From assembly GCA_964429265.1 (NCBI GenBank), contig CAYSBK010000055.1, forward strand, positions 1 through 13,160: a stretch of 13,160 nt of DNA. Reading direction: 5' to 3'. Below, piece after piece: positions 7,361-13,160 of this stretch. Numbering within the stretch: position 1 is the stretch's first letter; each line of letters begins with the position of its first letter. A program made the position numbers and the translations under genes. The notes beneath the pieces are model-generated. The model did no database searches, was not told where the DNA came from, and worked only from the letters and a program-made list of their open reading frames with translations. The stretch is from CAYSBK01 sp964429265 (GTDB lineage: Bacteria; Planctomycetota; Phycisphaerae; Sedimentisphaerales; Anaerobacaceae).

Positions 7361-8332
7361 ATGCAGACCAACGGCACATACATAGGTATCGACCTCGGCG
7401 GCACCAACGTAAAAATAGGCTGCTTCGACCCGAAGCTGCAGCTAATCGCAAAGACATCCACACCCACGAGAGCCGATATGGGTGCTGAAGCCGTAGTCGA
7501 CAGAATCGCCGACGCCGTCGAGAAACTCCTTGCTGAAAATGGTTACCGCCCGGCCTCAATCGCCGCTGCCGGCATAGGCGCACCCGGTCCGGCAGACCTC
7601 GAAGCCGGCGTAATTATAGCCAGCCCGAATATGCCGCTTTTCAAGAATGTGCCGCTGCGAAAAATGCTCCAGGATAGGCTCAAGACCCCCGTCGTGCTGG
7701 AAAACGACGCCAACGCCGCCTGCTGGGGCGAGTACGTCCTCGGTGCTGGAAAGGACGTCAACAATATGGCCTTCTTTACCCTCGGAACCGGTATCGGAGG
7801 CGGCCTGGTCATTGACGGCAAACTCATTCACGGCCACGACAACAATGCGGCCGAACTCGGCCACGTCATTATTTATCCCGACGGCAGACAGTGTGGCTGC
7901 GGCCAGCGCGGATGCGTCGAAGCCTATGCCTCGGCCGACTCCACCGCAAGAAGGGCCACCGAAGCCGTCCTGGCAGGTGCCGAATCAGCCCTGAAGGACG
8001 TCCTCGCCAGAAACGGAAGGATAACCAGCAAGGATGTCTACCAGTATGTCACCACCGACGACCTCGCCCGCAAAATCGCCGACGAAACCGCCAAGGCGCT
8101 GGCATTGGTCTGCATAAACGTCTTGCATACCACCGGCCCGGCTCGTATAGTCTTTGCGGGCGGAATGATTGCCGCCGGGGACGTCCTGCTGAACAGGATA
8201 AAGGATTTCTTCGGCCAGTACGTATGGTCCCTGAAAACCGAACAGCTCGACATAGCCTTCGCCACCCTGGCAGAAGATGCAGGCATCATCGGTGCCGCTG
8301 CTCTGGCCAGGCAACTGAAGCAACAATCATAA
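7361..8332 (+). CDS. ROK-family sugar kinase (probable glucokinase)
   Basis: A 323-residue cytoplasmic ATP-dependent hexose kinase. It has the ATP phosphate motif IGIDLGGTNVK (8-18), catalytic-site ENDANAA with D116, GTGIGGG (142-148), and the ROK zinc signature: H168 in AELGH with CGCGQRGC (C178, C180, C185). E165 is the sugar-contacting glutamate typical of the family. No N-terminal helix-turn-helix is present, so this is a kinase rather than a ROK repressor. Length matches bacterial ROK glucokinases (about 315-325). It starts 9 nt after galE and ends 22 nt before the DUF1080 gene, so it is inside the operon. Glucose is the likeliest substrate; mannose, fructose or GlcNAc kinases of the same family cannot be excluded by eye. 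Confidence 0.92.
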   Translation: MQTNGTYIGIDLGGTNVKIGCFDPKLQLIAKTSTPTRADMGAEAVVDRIADAVEKLLAENGYRPASIAAAGIGAPGPADLEAGVIIASPNMPLFKNVPLRKMLQDRLKTPVVLENDANAACWGEYVLGAGKDVNNMAFFTLGTGIGGGLVIDGKLIHGHDNNAAELGHVIIYPDGRQCGCGQRGCVEAYASADSTARRATEAVLAGAESALKDVLARNGRITSKDVYQYVTTDDLARKIADETAKALALVCINVLHTTGPARIVFAGGMIAAGDVLLNRIKDFFGQYVWSLKTEQLDIAFATLAEDAGIIGAAALARQLKQQS

Positions 8333-8354
8333 ATAATCTTTAAGGAGGCGAACG

Positions 8355-9128
8355 ATGCGATTGAGACTATTGACCTCGGCAGCGTTCATCACAGCGATAT
8401 TGATGGCGTCCGGCTGTGCAGGTGAGGGGGCATGGTCCCCACCCAAACACCACAAATGGGCCGTTCACGATAAGAACCGACCGCACCCGCCCGTCGTTAC
8501 GCCATCCGACCGACCCGGCGGGCCGCCATCGGACGCACTCGTTCTGTTCGACGGCACGGACCTTTCGCAGTGGGTCGGCGACAATGGCGGTCCGGCCCGC
8601 TGGAAGGTCGAAAATGGGTATATGGAGGTCGTCAAGAAAACAGGCAGCATCCAAACCAAAAAGGGATTTGGTAGCTGCCAGTTGCATCTCGAATGGGCAA
8701 CACCTGCCGTGGTCAAGGGCAAGGGCCAGGGACGCGGCAACAGCGGCGTATATCTAATGAGCAAATATGAGGTACAGATTCTCGACTCCTACCAGAACCA
8801 GACCTACGCGGACGGCCAGGCTGCCGCGGTCTACGGCCAAAACCCGCCGATGGTTAACGCCTGTCGCGGCCCGGGCCAGTGGCAAACCTACGACATAATA
8901 TTTCACAGGCCGATCTTCAAAGGCGATAAGGTGGTGAAACCCGCCACCATCACGGTCCTACACAACGGAGTGCTCGTCCAGGATAACTGGGTGCTCGAAG
9001 GCCCAGCGGTCCACAAGGCCCGTGCAAAGTACTCCCCGCACCCGGACAGGCTGCCGCTTTTCCTGCAAAACCACGGCTGCCCCGTCCGCTTTCGCAACAT
9101 ATGGATTCGTGAATTGCCCGACCAGTAA
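8355..9128 (+). CDS. DUF1080-domain lipoprotein (3-keto-disaccharide hydrolase-like)
   Basis: A 257-residue secreted lipoprotein with signal and lipobox MASGC (lipidated C21), a proline-rich linker (about 25-58), then one DUF1080 domain of concanavalin-like fold. Typical DUF1080 segments are LFDGTDLSQW (64-73), WKVENGYMEV, RGNSGVYL (127-134), EVQILDSY (139-146), GQWQTYDI (174-181) and a C-terminal FRNIWIREL strand. Some members of this family hydrolyse 3-keto-glycosides, and it is expanded in Planctomycetota and relatives. Activity here is inferred from the family. The Shine-Dalgarno AAGGAGG, 6 bases before the ATG, is the strongest in the operon. With the kinase and epimerase upstream it suggests sugar release outside the cytoplasm and further processing inside. 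A strong hairpin begins 17 nt after the stop. Confidence 0.9.
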   Translation: MRLRLLTSAAFITAILMASGCAGEGAWSPPKHHKWAVHDKNRPHPPVVTPSDRPGGPPSDALVLFDGTDLSQWVGDNGGPARWKVENGYMEVVKKTGSIQTKKGFGSCQLHLEWATPAVVKGKGQGRGNSGVYLMSKYEVQILDSYQNQTYADGQAAAVYGQNPPMVNACRGPGQWQTYDIIFHRPIFKGDKVVKPATITVLHNGVLVQDNWVLEGPAVHKARAKYSPHPDRLPLFLQNHGCPVRFRNIWIRELPDQ

Positions 9129-9144
9129 GCACCGCCGGCGGACC

Positions 9145-9170
9145 TGCGGGCGCTGGCGACAGTGCCCGCA
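9145..9170 (+). terminator. Strong hairpin after the sugar operon, possible terminator
   Basis: TGCGGGCGCT pairs with AGTGCCCGCA (10 bp, one G-U) around the loop GGCGAC, beginning 17 nt after the DUF1080 stop codon. No T-run follows, so it is either a Rho-type end or an RNA-stabilising 3' hairpin rather than a classic intrinsic terminator. Confidence 0.45.
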
Positions 9171-9189
9171 TAGCAGCCTTCGGCAAGCG

Positions 9190-9380
9190 AAGGAGTTGGT
9201 TTATATAGGCAATGGCGCCGGCTGGATTCGCAGCCAGTACCAGCAGCATTTCAGCACGGCGGTGTTCATTAAAACGCTGTTTGGCAAAGCCACCAGCCCA
9301 ACGAAAGACTGGCCGAAAAAGCGGTTTGTTGGCTGAATAACGACTGGCACCAGCTATGGCGACGAAAGCCCCTGGCTGCA
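9190..9380 (+). pseudogene. Decayed transposase-like fragment
   Basis: Frame A from 9190 reads KELVYIGNGAGWIRSQYQQ and on to HFSTAVFI. This resembles the GDGAxWIW...FPxA segment of ISKra4-type and related DDE transposases. From about 9273 a different frame continues with NAVWQSHQPNERLAEKAV and WLNNDWHQLW, ending at a stop at 9381. The two pieces look like one protein broken by a frameshift and stripped of both ends. No start codon, inverted repeats or target duplication is visible. The match is by eye and short, so it could be chance coding. Confidence 0.33.
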
Positions 9381-9440
9381 TGAAAAAGCTGCCTGCAATC
9401 GTGACGGACACCCTTGGGGCACTTACGTCAGACCAGGCAC

Positions 9441-9470
9441 TTGACAGCTACCGTGGCCGGCTGGTATGTT
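9441..9470 (+). promoter_or_regulatory. Promoter of tRNA-Asp
   Basis: A perfect TTGACA (9441-9446) is followed after 18 bp by TATGTT (9465-9470). The start would be near 9477, about 13 nt before the mature tRNA 5' end. Confidence 0.75.
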
Positions 9471-9489
9471 ACGGGCTGGTCTTAACTTC

Positions 9490-9563
9490 GGGGCCGTAGC
9501 TCAATTGGTCAGAGCATCGGACTGTCGATCCGAAGGTTGAGGGTTCGAGTCCCTTCGGCCTCG
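9490..9563 (+). tRNA. trnD: tRNA-Asp (GTC)
   Basis: A full 74-nt cloverleaf: acceptor GGGGCCG with CGGCCTC (one G-U), D-arm GCTC/GAGC, anticodon stem TCGGA/TCCGA around CTGTCGA (anticodon GTC, Asp), T-arm GAGGG/CCCTT-like with TTCGAGT, and discriminator G. CCA is not encoded. It has its own promoter and terminator, so it is a single-gene transcript. The base composition changes right behind it. Confidence 0.96.
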
Positions 9564-9566
9564 TTT

Positions 9567-9609
9567 ATAAGTCCTTGTAGGACAAATACTTACAAGGACT
9601 TATTTTTTT
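9567..9609 (+). terminator. Intrinsic terminator of tRNA-Asp
   Basis: ATAAGTCCTTGTA (9567-9579) and TACAAGGACTTAT (9591-9603) form a perfect 13-bp stem with an 11-nt loop, followed by a run of seven T (9603-9609). This is a textbook Rho-independent terminator starting 4 nt after the tRNA. Its last bases and T-run coincide with the left end of the 58-bp repeat. Confidence 0.9.
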
Positions 9610-9656
9610 GCTTTTCTTCAAATGTCCCCATGTGCACAAAAGTGCACAGGAAATTG
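9599..9656 (+). repeat. 58-bp direct repeat, copy 1
   Basis: The element runs from CTTATTTTTTTGC to GAAATTG and is matched by a copy at 11138-11195 with five differences in 58 positions and no gaps. It contains TGTCCCC followed by a perfect 7-bp hairpin, TGTGCAC-AAAA-GTGCACA (9631-9648). The stem is identical in both copies, while the loop differs (AAAA or CAAA). The copies bracket the NGG-repeat surface-protein gene. Confidence 0.88.
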
Positions 9657-9727
9657 ACTTTGATATGGTCTCATCCCTCCCTGCTTTTTTTCCTAAAATC
9701 CGCATAAAAACTCCATCGGTGTTCGTC

Positions 9728-9733
9728 TATAAT
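9728..9733 (+). promoter_or_regulatory. Candidate -10 box for the NGG-repeat protein gene
   Basis: A perfect TATAAT lies 109 bp upstream of the coding start. The region at the right distance for a -35 reads TAAAAA, which is a poor match, so an activator or another sigma factor may be needed. The predicted start, near 9740, falls in the hairpin that opens the leader. Confidence 0.45.
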
Positions 9734-9737
9734 TACG

Positions 9738-9812
9738 GTTGGTGCAGCATGGAAGCACCAACTAAAACGGCTTAAGGAGCAGGCAATGATTGACACGCTG
9801 AACAAGGAGTAA
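9738..9812 (+). promoter_or_regulatory. Structured leader with two mini open frames
   Basis: GTTGGTGC (9738-9745) and GCACCAAC (9755-9762) form an 8-bp hairpin. Its loop holds an ATG (9749) that opens an 8-residue frame, MEAPTKTA, ending at 9775. That stop overlaps an AAGGAG motif (9774-9779), which sits 6 nt before a second ATG (9786) for MIDTLNKE, stop at 9810-9812. A further AAGGAG lies within this mini frame (9804-9809), and another (9829-9834) serves the real gene. Whether the mini frames are translated is unknown. Attenuation or translational coupling is possible, and so is chance. Confidence 0.35.
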
Positions 9813-9841
9813 ATATCGTTTTTATCGAAAGGAGAACAAAG

Positions 9842-11125
9842 ATGTACAAGAGGTTAAGTCTGTTAACATTTGTGATTATTGTGCTGGTTTTGGCTGTTGG
9901 CACTTCTGTGGCCGAAACGCTGATAGTTCCACAGGGAACTACGCACACTGTGACCAGTAAGGAAGTGTACGATAGTTTTGAAGTTGCTGGCACTTTGATT
10001 GTGGAAAAAGGCGGAGAACTTACTGCCGGGCTTGGAACCGATAAGCCAAGATCTACTATTGACGGTCCTGAAGCCAAAGTTATTGTCAATGGCGGTACTA
10101 TTAGGCTGAACTCCAGAATCAATGTTGGATACACAAACAATGCCACCCTCATTATGAATGGCGGACTATTTAGAATTGGTGATGCCAACAGCATTGATGA
10201 TTGTGGCGATATTAAGCTGCCCGACTCTAGTGGCGGAATCCAGCGGATTATTTTGAATGGCGGGCTTTTGTGGGCGCATCGATGTCAGTTGAAGTATAGT
10301 GTAACCGACGATGCAAAGATAATCGTTGCCGGTGGCGAAATGCGTCTTGATATGATGGGAGACAGCGGCACGGAAGAGTCATACGATCCCAACGATTGGC
10401 TGTCTGCGGGCAGACTCATACCTGCCAAAGACAAAGGTTATACTAAGCTGGTTATTTCACCCAACACTCCAGTTACTGACTATTACAGAATATCGGCGAT
10501 TGGTGCAAGGACAGGCAAAACGCTGGTAGTCCCGGAGGGAACTACACACACCGTGACCGGCAAGGAAGTGTACGACAGTTTTGAAGTTGCTGGCACCTTA
10601 ATCGTAGAAAAAGGTGGAGACCTCACCGCTGGGCTTGGAACAGAAGAAAAGTCATTGATTGATGGTCTCGAAGCCAAAGTTATTGTAAATGGAGGTGTCA
10701 TTAACGTATATTCAAGAGTCGATGTTGGCTATAAAAGCAATGCCACCATCATTATGAATGGCGGACTTTTCAGAATCGGTTACGCAAAGAGCATTGAGGA
10801 TACTGGTGACATTAAGATGCCCGACGACGAAGGCGGAACTCAGCGTATAATTTTGAACGGTGGTCTTTTGTGGGCGCATCGATGTCAGTTGAAGTATAGT
10901 GTAACCGACGATGCAAAGATAATCATTGCCGGTGGCGAAATGCGTCTTGATAAGATGGCTTCCGGGGAGGACCCGGGAGAGCCAGAGTCATATTATCCTA
11001 AAGACTGGTTGGCTGCTGGCAGGCTTCTTCTCGCTGAAGACAAAGGTTACAAAGAACTGGTAATTTCACCCAAATCTCTAACTAAGAACTATTACAGTAT
11101 AATGGCTAAGAAAGATAAACAGTAG
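9842..11125 (+). CDS. Secreted tandem-repeat protein with NGG motifs, probable beta-helix surface protein
   Basis: A 427-residue product with a Sec signal peptide (MYKRLSLLTF, a hydrophobic run, cleavage likely after SVA at residue 24). It has two tandem copies of one unit, about 26-220 and 227-421. Both start TLxVPxGTTHTVT, share KEVYDSFEVAGTLIVEKGG, and have regular glycine-rich strand ends (VIVNGG, IMNGGLFRIG, RIILNGGLLWAH, AGGEMRLD) and a closing KLVISP/ELVISP plus YY. The regular NGG spacing suggests a right-handed beta-helix, common in planctomycete surface proteins. No catalytic motif, anchor or sorting signal was seen, so it is probably extracellular or cell-surface structural. The start has AAGGAG 7 nt upstream. 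The gene is AT-richer than those before tRNA-Asp and lies between two 58-bp repeats. No family was recognised. Confidence 0.85.
   Translation: MYKRLSLLTFVIIVLVLAVGTSVAETLIVPQGTTHTVTSKEVYDSFEVAGTLIVEKGGELTAGLGTDKPRSTIDGPEAKVIVNGGTIRLNSRINVGYTNNATLIMNGGLFRIGDANSIDDCGDIKLPDSSGGIQRIILNGGLLWAHRCQLKYSVTDDAKIIVAGGEMRLDMMGDSGTEESYDPNDWLSAGRLIPAKDKGYTKLVISPNTPVTDYYRISAIGARTGKTLVVPEGTTHTVTGKEVYDSFEVAGTLIVEKGGDLTAGLGTEEKSLIDGLEAKVIVNGGVINVYSRVDVGYKSNATIIMNGGLFRIGYAKSIEDTGDIKMPDDEGGTQRIILNGGLLWAHRCQLKYSVTDDAKIIIAGGEMRLDKMASGEDPGEPESYYPKDWLAAGRLLLAEDKGYKELVISPKSLTKNYYSIMAKKDKQ
10265..10952 (+). repeat. Internal duplication with a nearly identical 88-nt core
   Basis: Within the coding region, 10265-10352 and 10865-10952 differ at a single base (G10325 versus A10925), a spacing of exactly 600 bp. 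The flanking parts of the two repeat units have clearly diverged at both DNA and protein level. The copies start 603 bp apart (near 9917 and 10520), owing to a one-codon indel at GTDKPRS/GTEEKS. Confidence 0.93.
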
Positions 11126-11137
11126 CCACCTTGCTCG

Positions 11138-11195
11138 CTTATTTTTTTGCTTTTCTCTCAATGTCCCCATGTGCACCAAAGTGCACAAGAAATTG
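11138..11195 (+). repeat. 58-bp direct repeat, copy 2
   Basis: Same element and orientation as 9599-9656, beginning 12 nt after the stop of the NGG-repeat gene. The TGTCCCC block and the hairpin TGTGCAC-CAAA-GTGCACA (11170-11187) are conserved. The T7 run has no stem before it here, so it is not by itself a terminator for the upstream gene. Confidence 0.88.
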
Positions 11196-11239
11196 GGATT
11201 GAGGTGGGCTAATCAAGCTACCAGTTTGCTCAAGGGGAA

Positions 11240-11268
11240 TTGCTTTTACCAACTAATAGTGGTATTCT
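11240..11268 (+). promoter_or_regulatory. Candidate promoter of the GH-like gene
   Basis: TTGCTT (11240-11245) and TATTCT (11263-11268) are spaced 17 bp apart, each matching most of the sigma70 consensus. The spacer holds an inverted repeat, TACCA/TGGTA (11247-11265 region). Transcription would begin near 11275, leaving a leader of about 90 nt. Confidence 0.5.
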
Positions 11269-11294
11269 GAGCAGGAGAATTTGAGAGCAGTACT

Positions 11295-11361
11295 ATGGAA
11301 CATGAGCAGAATAGTGCGGCGTTTATGGTCCATTGAAGTGTTAATAGATAATCCAGACTAA
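11295..11361 (+). promoter_or_regulatory. Two overlapping mini open frames in the leader
   Basis: An ATG at 11295 opens a 13-residue frame (MEHEQNSAAFMVH, stop at 11334-11336). An ATG at 11302 opens a 19-residue frame (MSRIVRRLWSIEVLIDNPD) whose TAA ends 2 nt before the ATG of the large gene. No Shine-Dalgarno lies in front of the large gene, so coupling to the second mini frame is possible. Translation of either is unproven. Confidence 0.3.
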
Positions 11362-11363
11362 TC

Positions 11364-13139
11364 ATGAAGCCAATGGAGATTAAGGCGAAAAAAAGCCTGC
11401 CAGTGTTGCTGATTTTAATATTGTTTTCGGTGTCAGATGCAAAATACAGAGACCTTTTTTCTGATACTTGGGTAGCAACTGATGCGTTGGGTAGAAACAT
11501 ACCGGGGTACGAACAGGTTGGACAAACAAGAAAAAATAAATATGTGGGCATTTTTTACTTTTTATGGCTTGGTCAACATGGTACTTCAGGCCCTTACGAT
11601 ATAACTAAAATCACTTCGGCTAATCCAACCAATCCAGCTTTTGGACCCATTGGTGCATATCACCATTGGGGCCAACCTGAACTGGGCTACTATCTATCAA
11701 ACGACAAGTATGTTATTGGTAAACATGCCAGGCTACTTGCAGACGCAGGAGTTGATGTCCTGATAATTGATGCTACTAATCACTTTACTTATCAGGATAA
11801 TTACATGACGCTTTGCAGTGTTTTCGAAAAGATTAGAAGTAAAGGTGAAAACACTCCTCAAATAGCTTTTCTATGTCCCTTCGGCGATCCGAGTAAAGAG
11901 GTAGAAAGTTTCTACGCCAACTTATACAGCCCAAACCTCTTTCAGGATCTATGGTTTTACTGGAAAGGCAAACCTCTGATTTTAGCGGACCCCGAGTATA
12001 TCAAAGACCCGATTATTCTGAACTTTTTTACATTTCGAAAACCAATACCTTCTTATTTTAAAAAACCATCGGGCCCTAATCAGTGGGGTTGGTTAAATGT
12101 TTATCCTCAACCGGTCTTTTATGGCAATGATCCAAACGACATAGAACAGGTTACTGTGTCTGTAGCACAAAATGCATGTAACGGCAAATTGGCTCCAATG
12201 AGCCATAAGAACGGTGCCTACGGCAGAAGCTGGCACAAAGGAAGAAAAAATCCCTCACCTGATTCGGTAATGTATGGGTTCAATTTCCAGGAGCAGTTCG
12301 ATCATGCTCTTAAGGTTGATCCGTCTTTCATTTTTATAACAGGATGGAATGAATGGGTTGCTGCCAGACTTACAAAATGGGCGTGGTATACAGCTAAAAA
12401 GCATTCTTATTACCCTGATGCTATGTTTGTTGACCAGTTTAACCAGGAATATAGCCGGGACATCGAACCTATGGCAGGTGGGCACACAGATAACTATTAC
12501 TATCAGATGGTTGCAAATATTCGTAGATATAAAGGTGCACGCAAACTTCAGCCAGCCAGTAATGAAATATCTATAGATATCGATGGTGATTTCGAAGACT
12601 GGAATAATGTTGCCCCTGAGTTCCGTGACCACATAGGTGACGTTGAACATCGCATTGAAAAAGGGTGGGGGAATTCTGGAATGTATATTAATAAAACAGG
12701 GCGAAACGATCTGGTCACAATGAAAGTGGCACGTGATTCCAGGAGAATATATTTTTATGCGAAGACAGCCGAAAGGCTGACAAATCATAACGATGTAAAC
12801 TGGATGCTTTTGTTTATCGATATTGATCAGAACCACGCTACAGGCTGGCAGGGTTATGATTTTGTGGTTAATTTGGACGTTAAGGATAATTGGACCAGCC
12901 TGAGTCGACTAAACAAAGGGCCAAAACCTGATGCTATAGCTATGATACCATACGCTGAAAGAAACAATGAGCTTGAATTGGCGATACCCCGTGAAGCGTT
13001 GGGATTAAGCTCAAACTGTAAGATCGGATTTGATTTCAAGTGGGCTGATAATATTCAAAAACTATACGATATCAACGAATTTTTCATTAATGGAGATGTT
13101 GCTCCCGAGAGAAGATTTAATTACCGATACAAGGAATGA
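11364..13139 (+). CDS. Secreted GH99/GH71-like glycoside hydrolase candidate with CBM9-like C-terminus
   Basis: A 591-residue product. A basic start (to KAKK), a hydrophobic stretch and SDA at residues 24-26 form a Sec signal peptide. Residues about 58-390 look like a TIM barrel of the GH99/GH71/WbsX type: KYVGIFYFLW (strand 1), HARLLADAGVDVLIIDATN with D136, PQIAFLCPF, KPLILADPEY, WGWLNVYPQPV, and FIFITGWNEW with E330, the last resembling the conserved WNEW of those families. Residues about 400-590 begin SIDIDGDFEDWNN and contain strand-rich VARDSRRIYFYAKT and LLFIDIDQNHATGWQGYDF, the pattern of CBM9-like/DOMON beta-sandwich domains. It probably acts outside the cytoplasm on a polysaccharide, but substrate, catalytic residues and family are inference. 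The gene is AT-rich, has no Shine-Dalgarno, and the ATG at 11373 (M4) is an alternative start. Confidence 0.72.
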   Translation: MKPMEIKAKKSLPVLLILILFSVSDAKYRDLFSDTWVATDALGRNIPGYEQVGQTRKNKYVGIFYFLWLGQHGTSGPYDITKITSANPTNPAFGPIGAYHHWGQPELGYYLSNDKYVIGKHARLLADAGVDVLIIDATNHFTYQDNYMTLCSVFEKIRSKGENTPQIAFLCPFGDPSKEVESFYANLYSPNLFQDLWFYWKGKPLILADPEYIKDPIILNFFTFRKPIPSYFKKPSGPNQWGWLNVYPQPVFYGNDPNDIEQVTVSVAQNACNGKLAPMSHKNGAYGRSWHKGRKNPSPDSVMYGFNFQEQFDHALKVDPSFIFITGWNEWVAARLTKWAWYTAKKHSYYPDAMFVDQFNQEYSRDIEPMAGGHTDNYYYQMVANIRRYKGARKLQPASNEISIDIDGDFEDWNNVAPEFRDHIGDVEHRIEKGWGNSGMYINKTGRNDLVTMKVARDSRRIYFYAKTAERLTNHNDVNWMLLFIDIDQNHATGWQGYDFVVNLDVKDNWTSLSRLNKGPKPDAIAMIPYAERNNELELAIPREALGLSSNCKIGFDFKWADNIQKLYDINEFFINGDVAPERRFNYRYKE

Positions 13140-13160
13140 TAAATATCACGTGAACAGTTG

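Noticed and set aside
9599..11195. CRISPR array
   Set aside because: There are only two repeat copies, 1.5 kb apart with a gene between, and no regular spacers.

Overview
The window looks like a chromosomal segment of a Planctomycetota bacterium, most likely of the Phycisphaerae. This is an inference from gene content: many lipoproteins, a DUF1080 secreted hydrolase, a large HEAT-repeat lipoprotein and planctomycete-style NGG-repeat surface proteins. No marker was searched. Two halves of different character meet just after a tRNA-Asp gene at 9490-9563. Left of it the DNA is GC-rich with GC-ending codons. Right of it the DNA is clearly AT-richer, with A/T-ending codons.

Left part, minus strand (1-5565): the conserved translation cluster tRNA-Thr(GGT), tuf, rpmG, tRNA-Trp(CCA) runs off the left edge. 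In many bacteria secE-nusG-rplK follow. Upstream of it on the same strand lie a 781-aa HEAT-repeat lipoprotein with its own candidate promoter and a Xer-type tyrosine recombinase with all six catalytic residues.

Middle, plus strand (5682-9170): a promoter (TTGAGT-17-TATAAT) whose -10 box lies in a 20-bp palindrome drives an apparent four-gene operon: small lipoprotein, galE-like epimerase (ATGA stop/start overlap), ROK sugar kinase, and a secreted DUF1080 lipoprotein. A strong hairpin follows. Together the genes suggest sugar release in the envelope and cytoplasmic phosphorylation and epimerisation. A decayed transposase-like fragment (about 9190-9380) and tRNA-Asp(GTC), with a good promoter and terminator, follow.

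Right part, plus strand (9599-13139): a secreted protein of two tandem copies of a roughly 195-residue NGG-rich (probably beta-helical) unit is bracketed by two 58-bp direct repeats with a conserved hairpin. A secreted 591-aa protein follows, which looks like a GH99/GH71-like barrel plus a C-terminal CBM9-like domain. Both genes have leaders with very short open frames. This AT-rich, repeat-bracketed pair beside a tRNA is the most likely acquired and least described part of the window.
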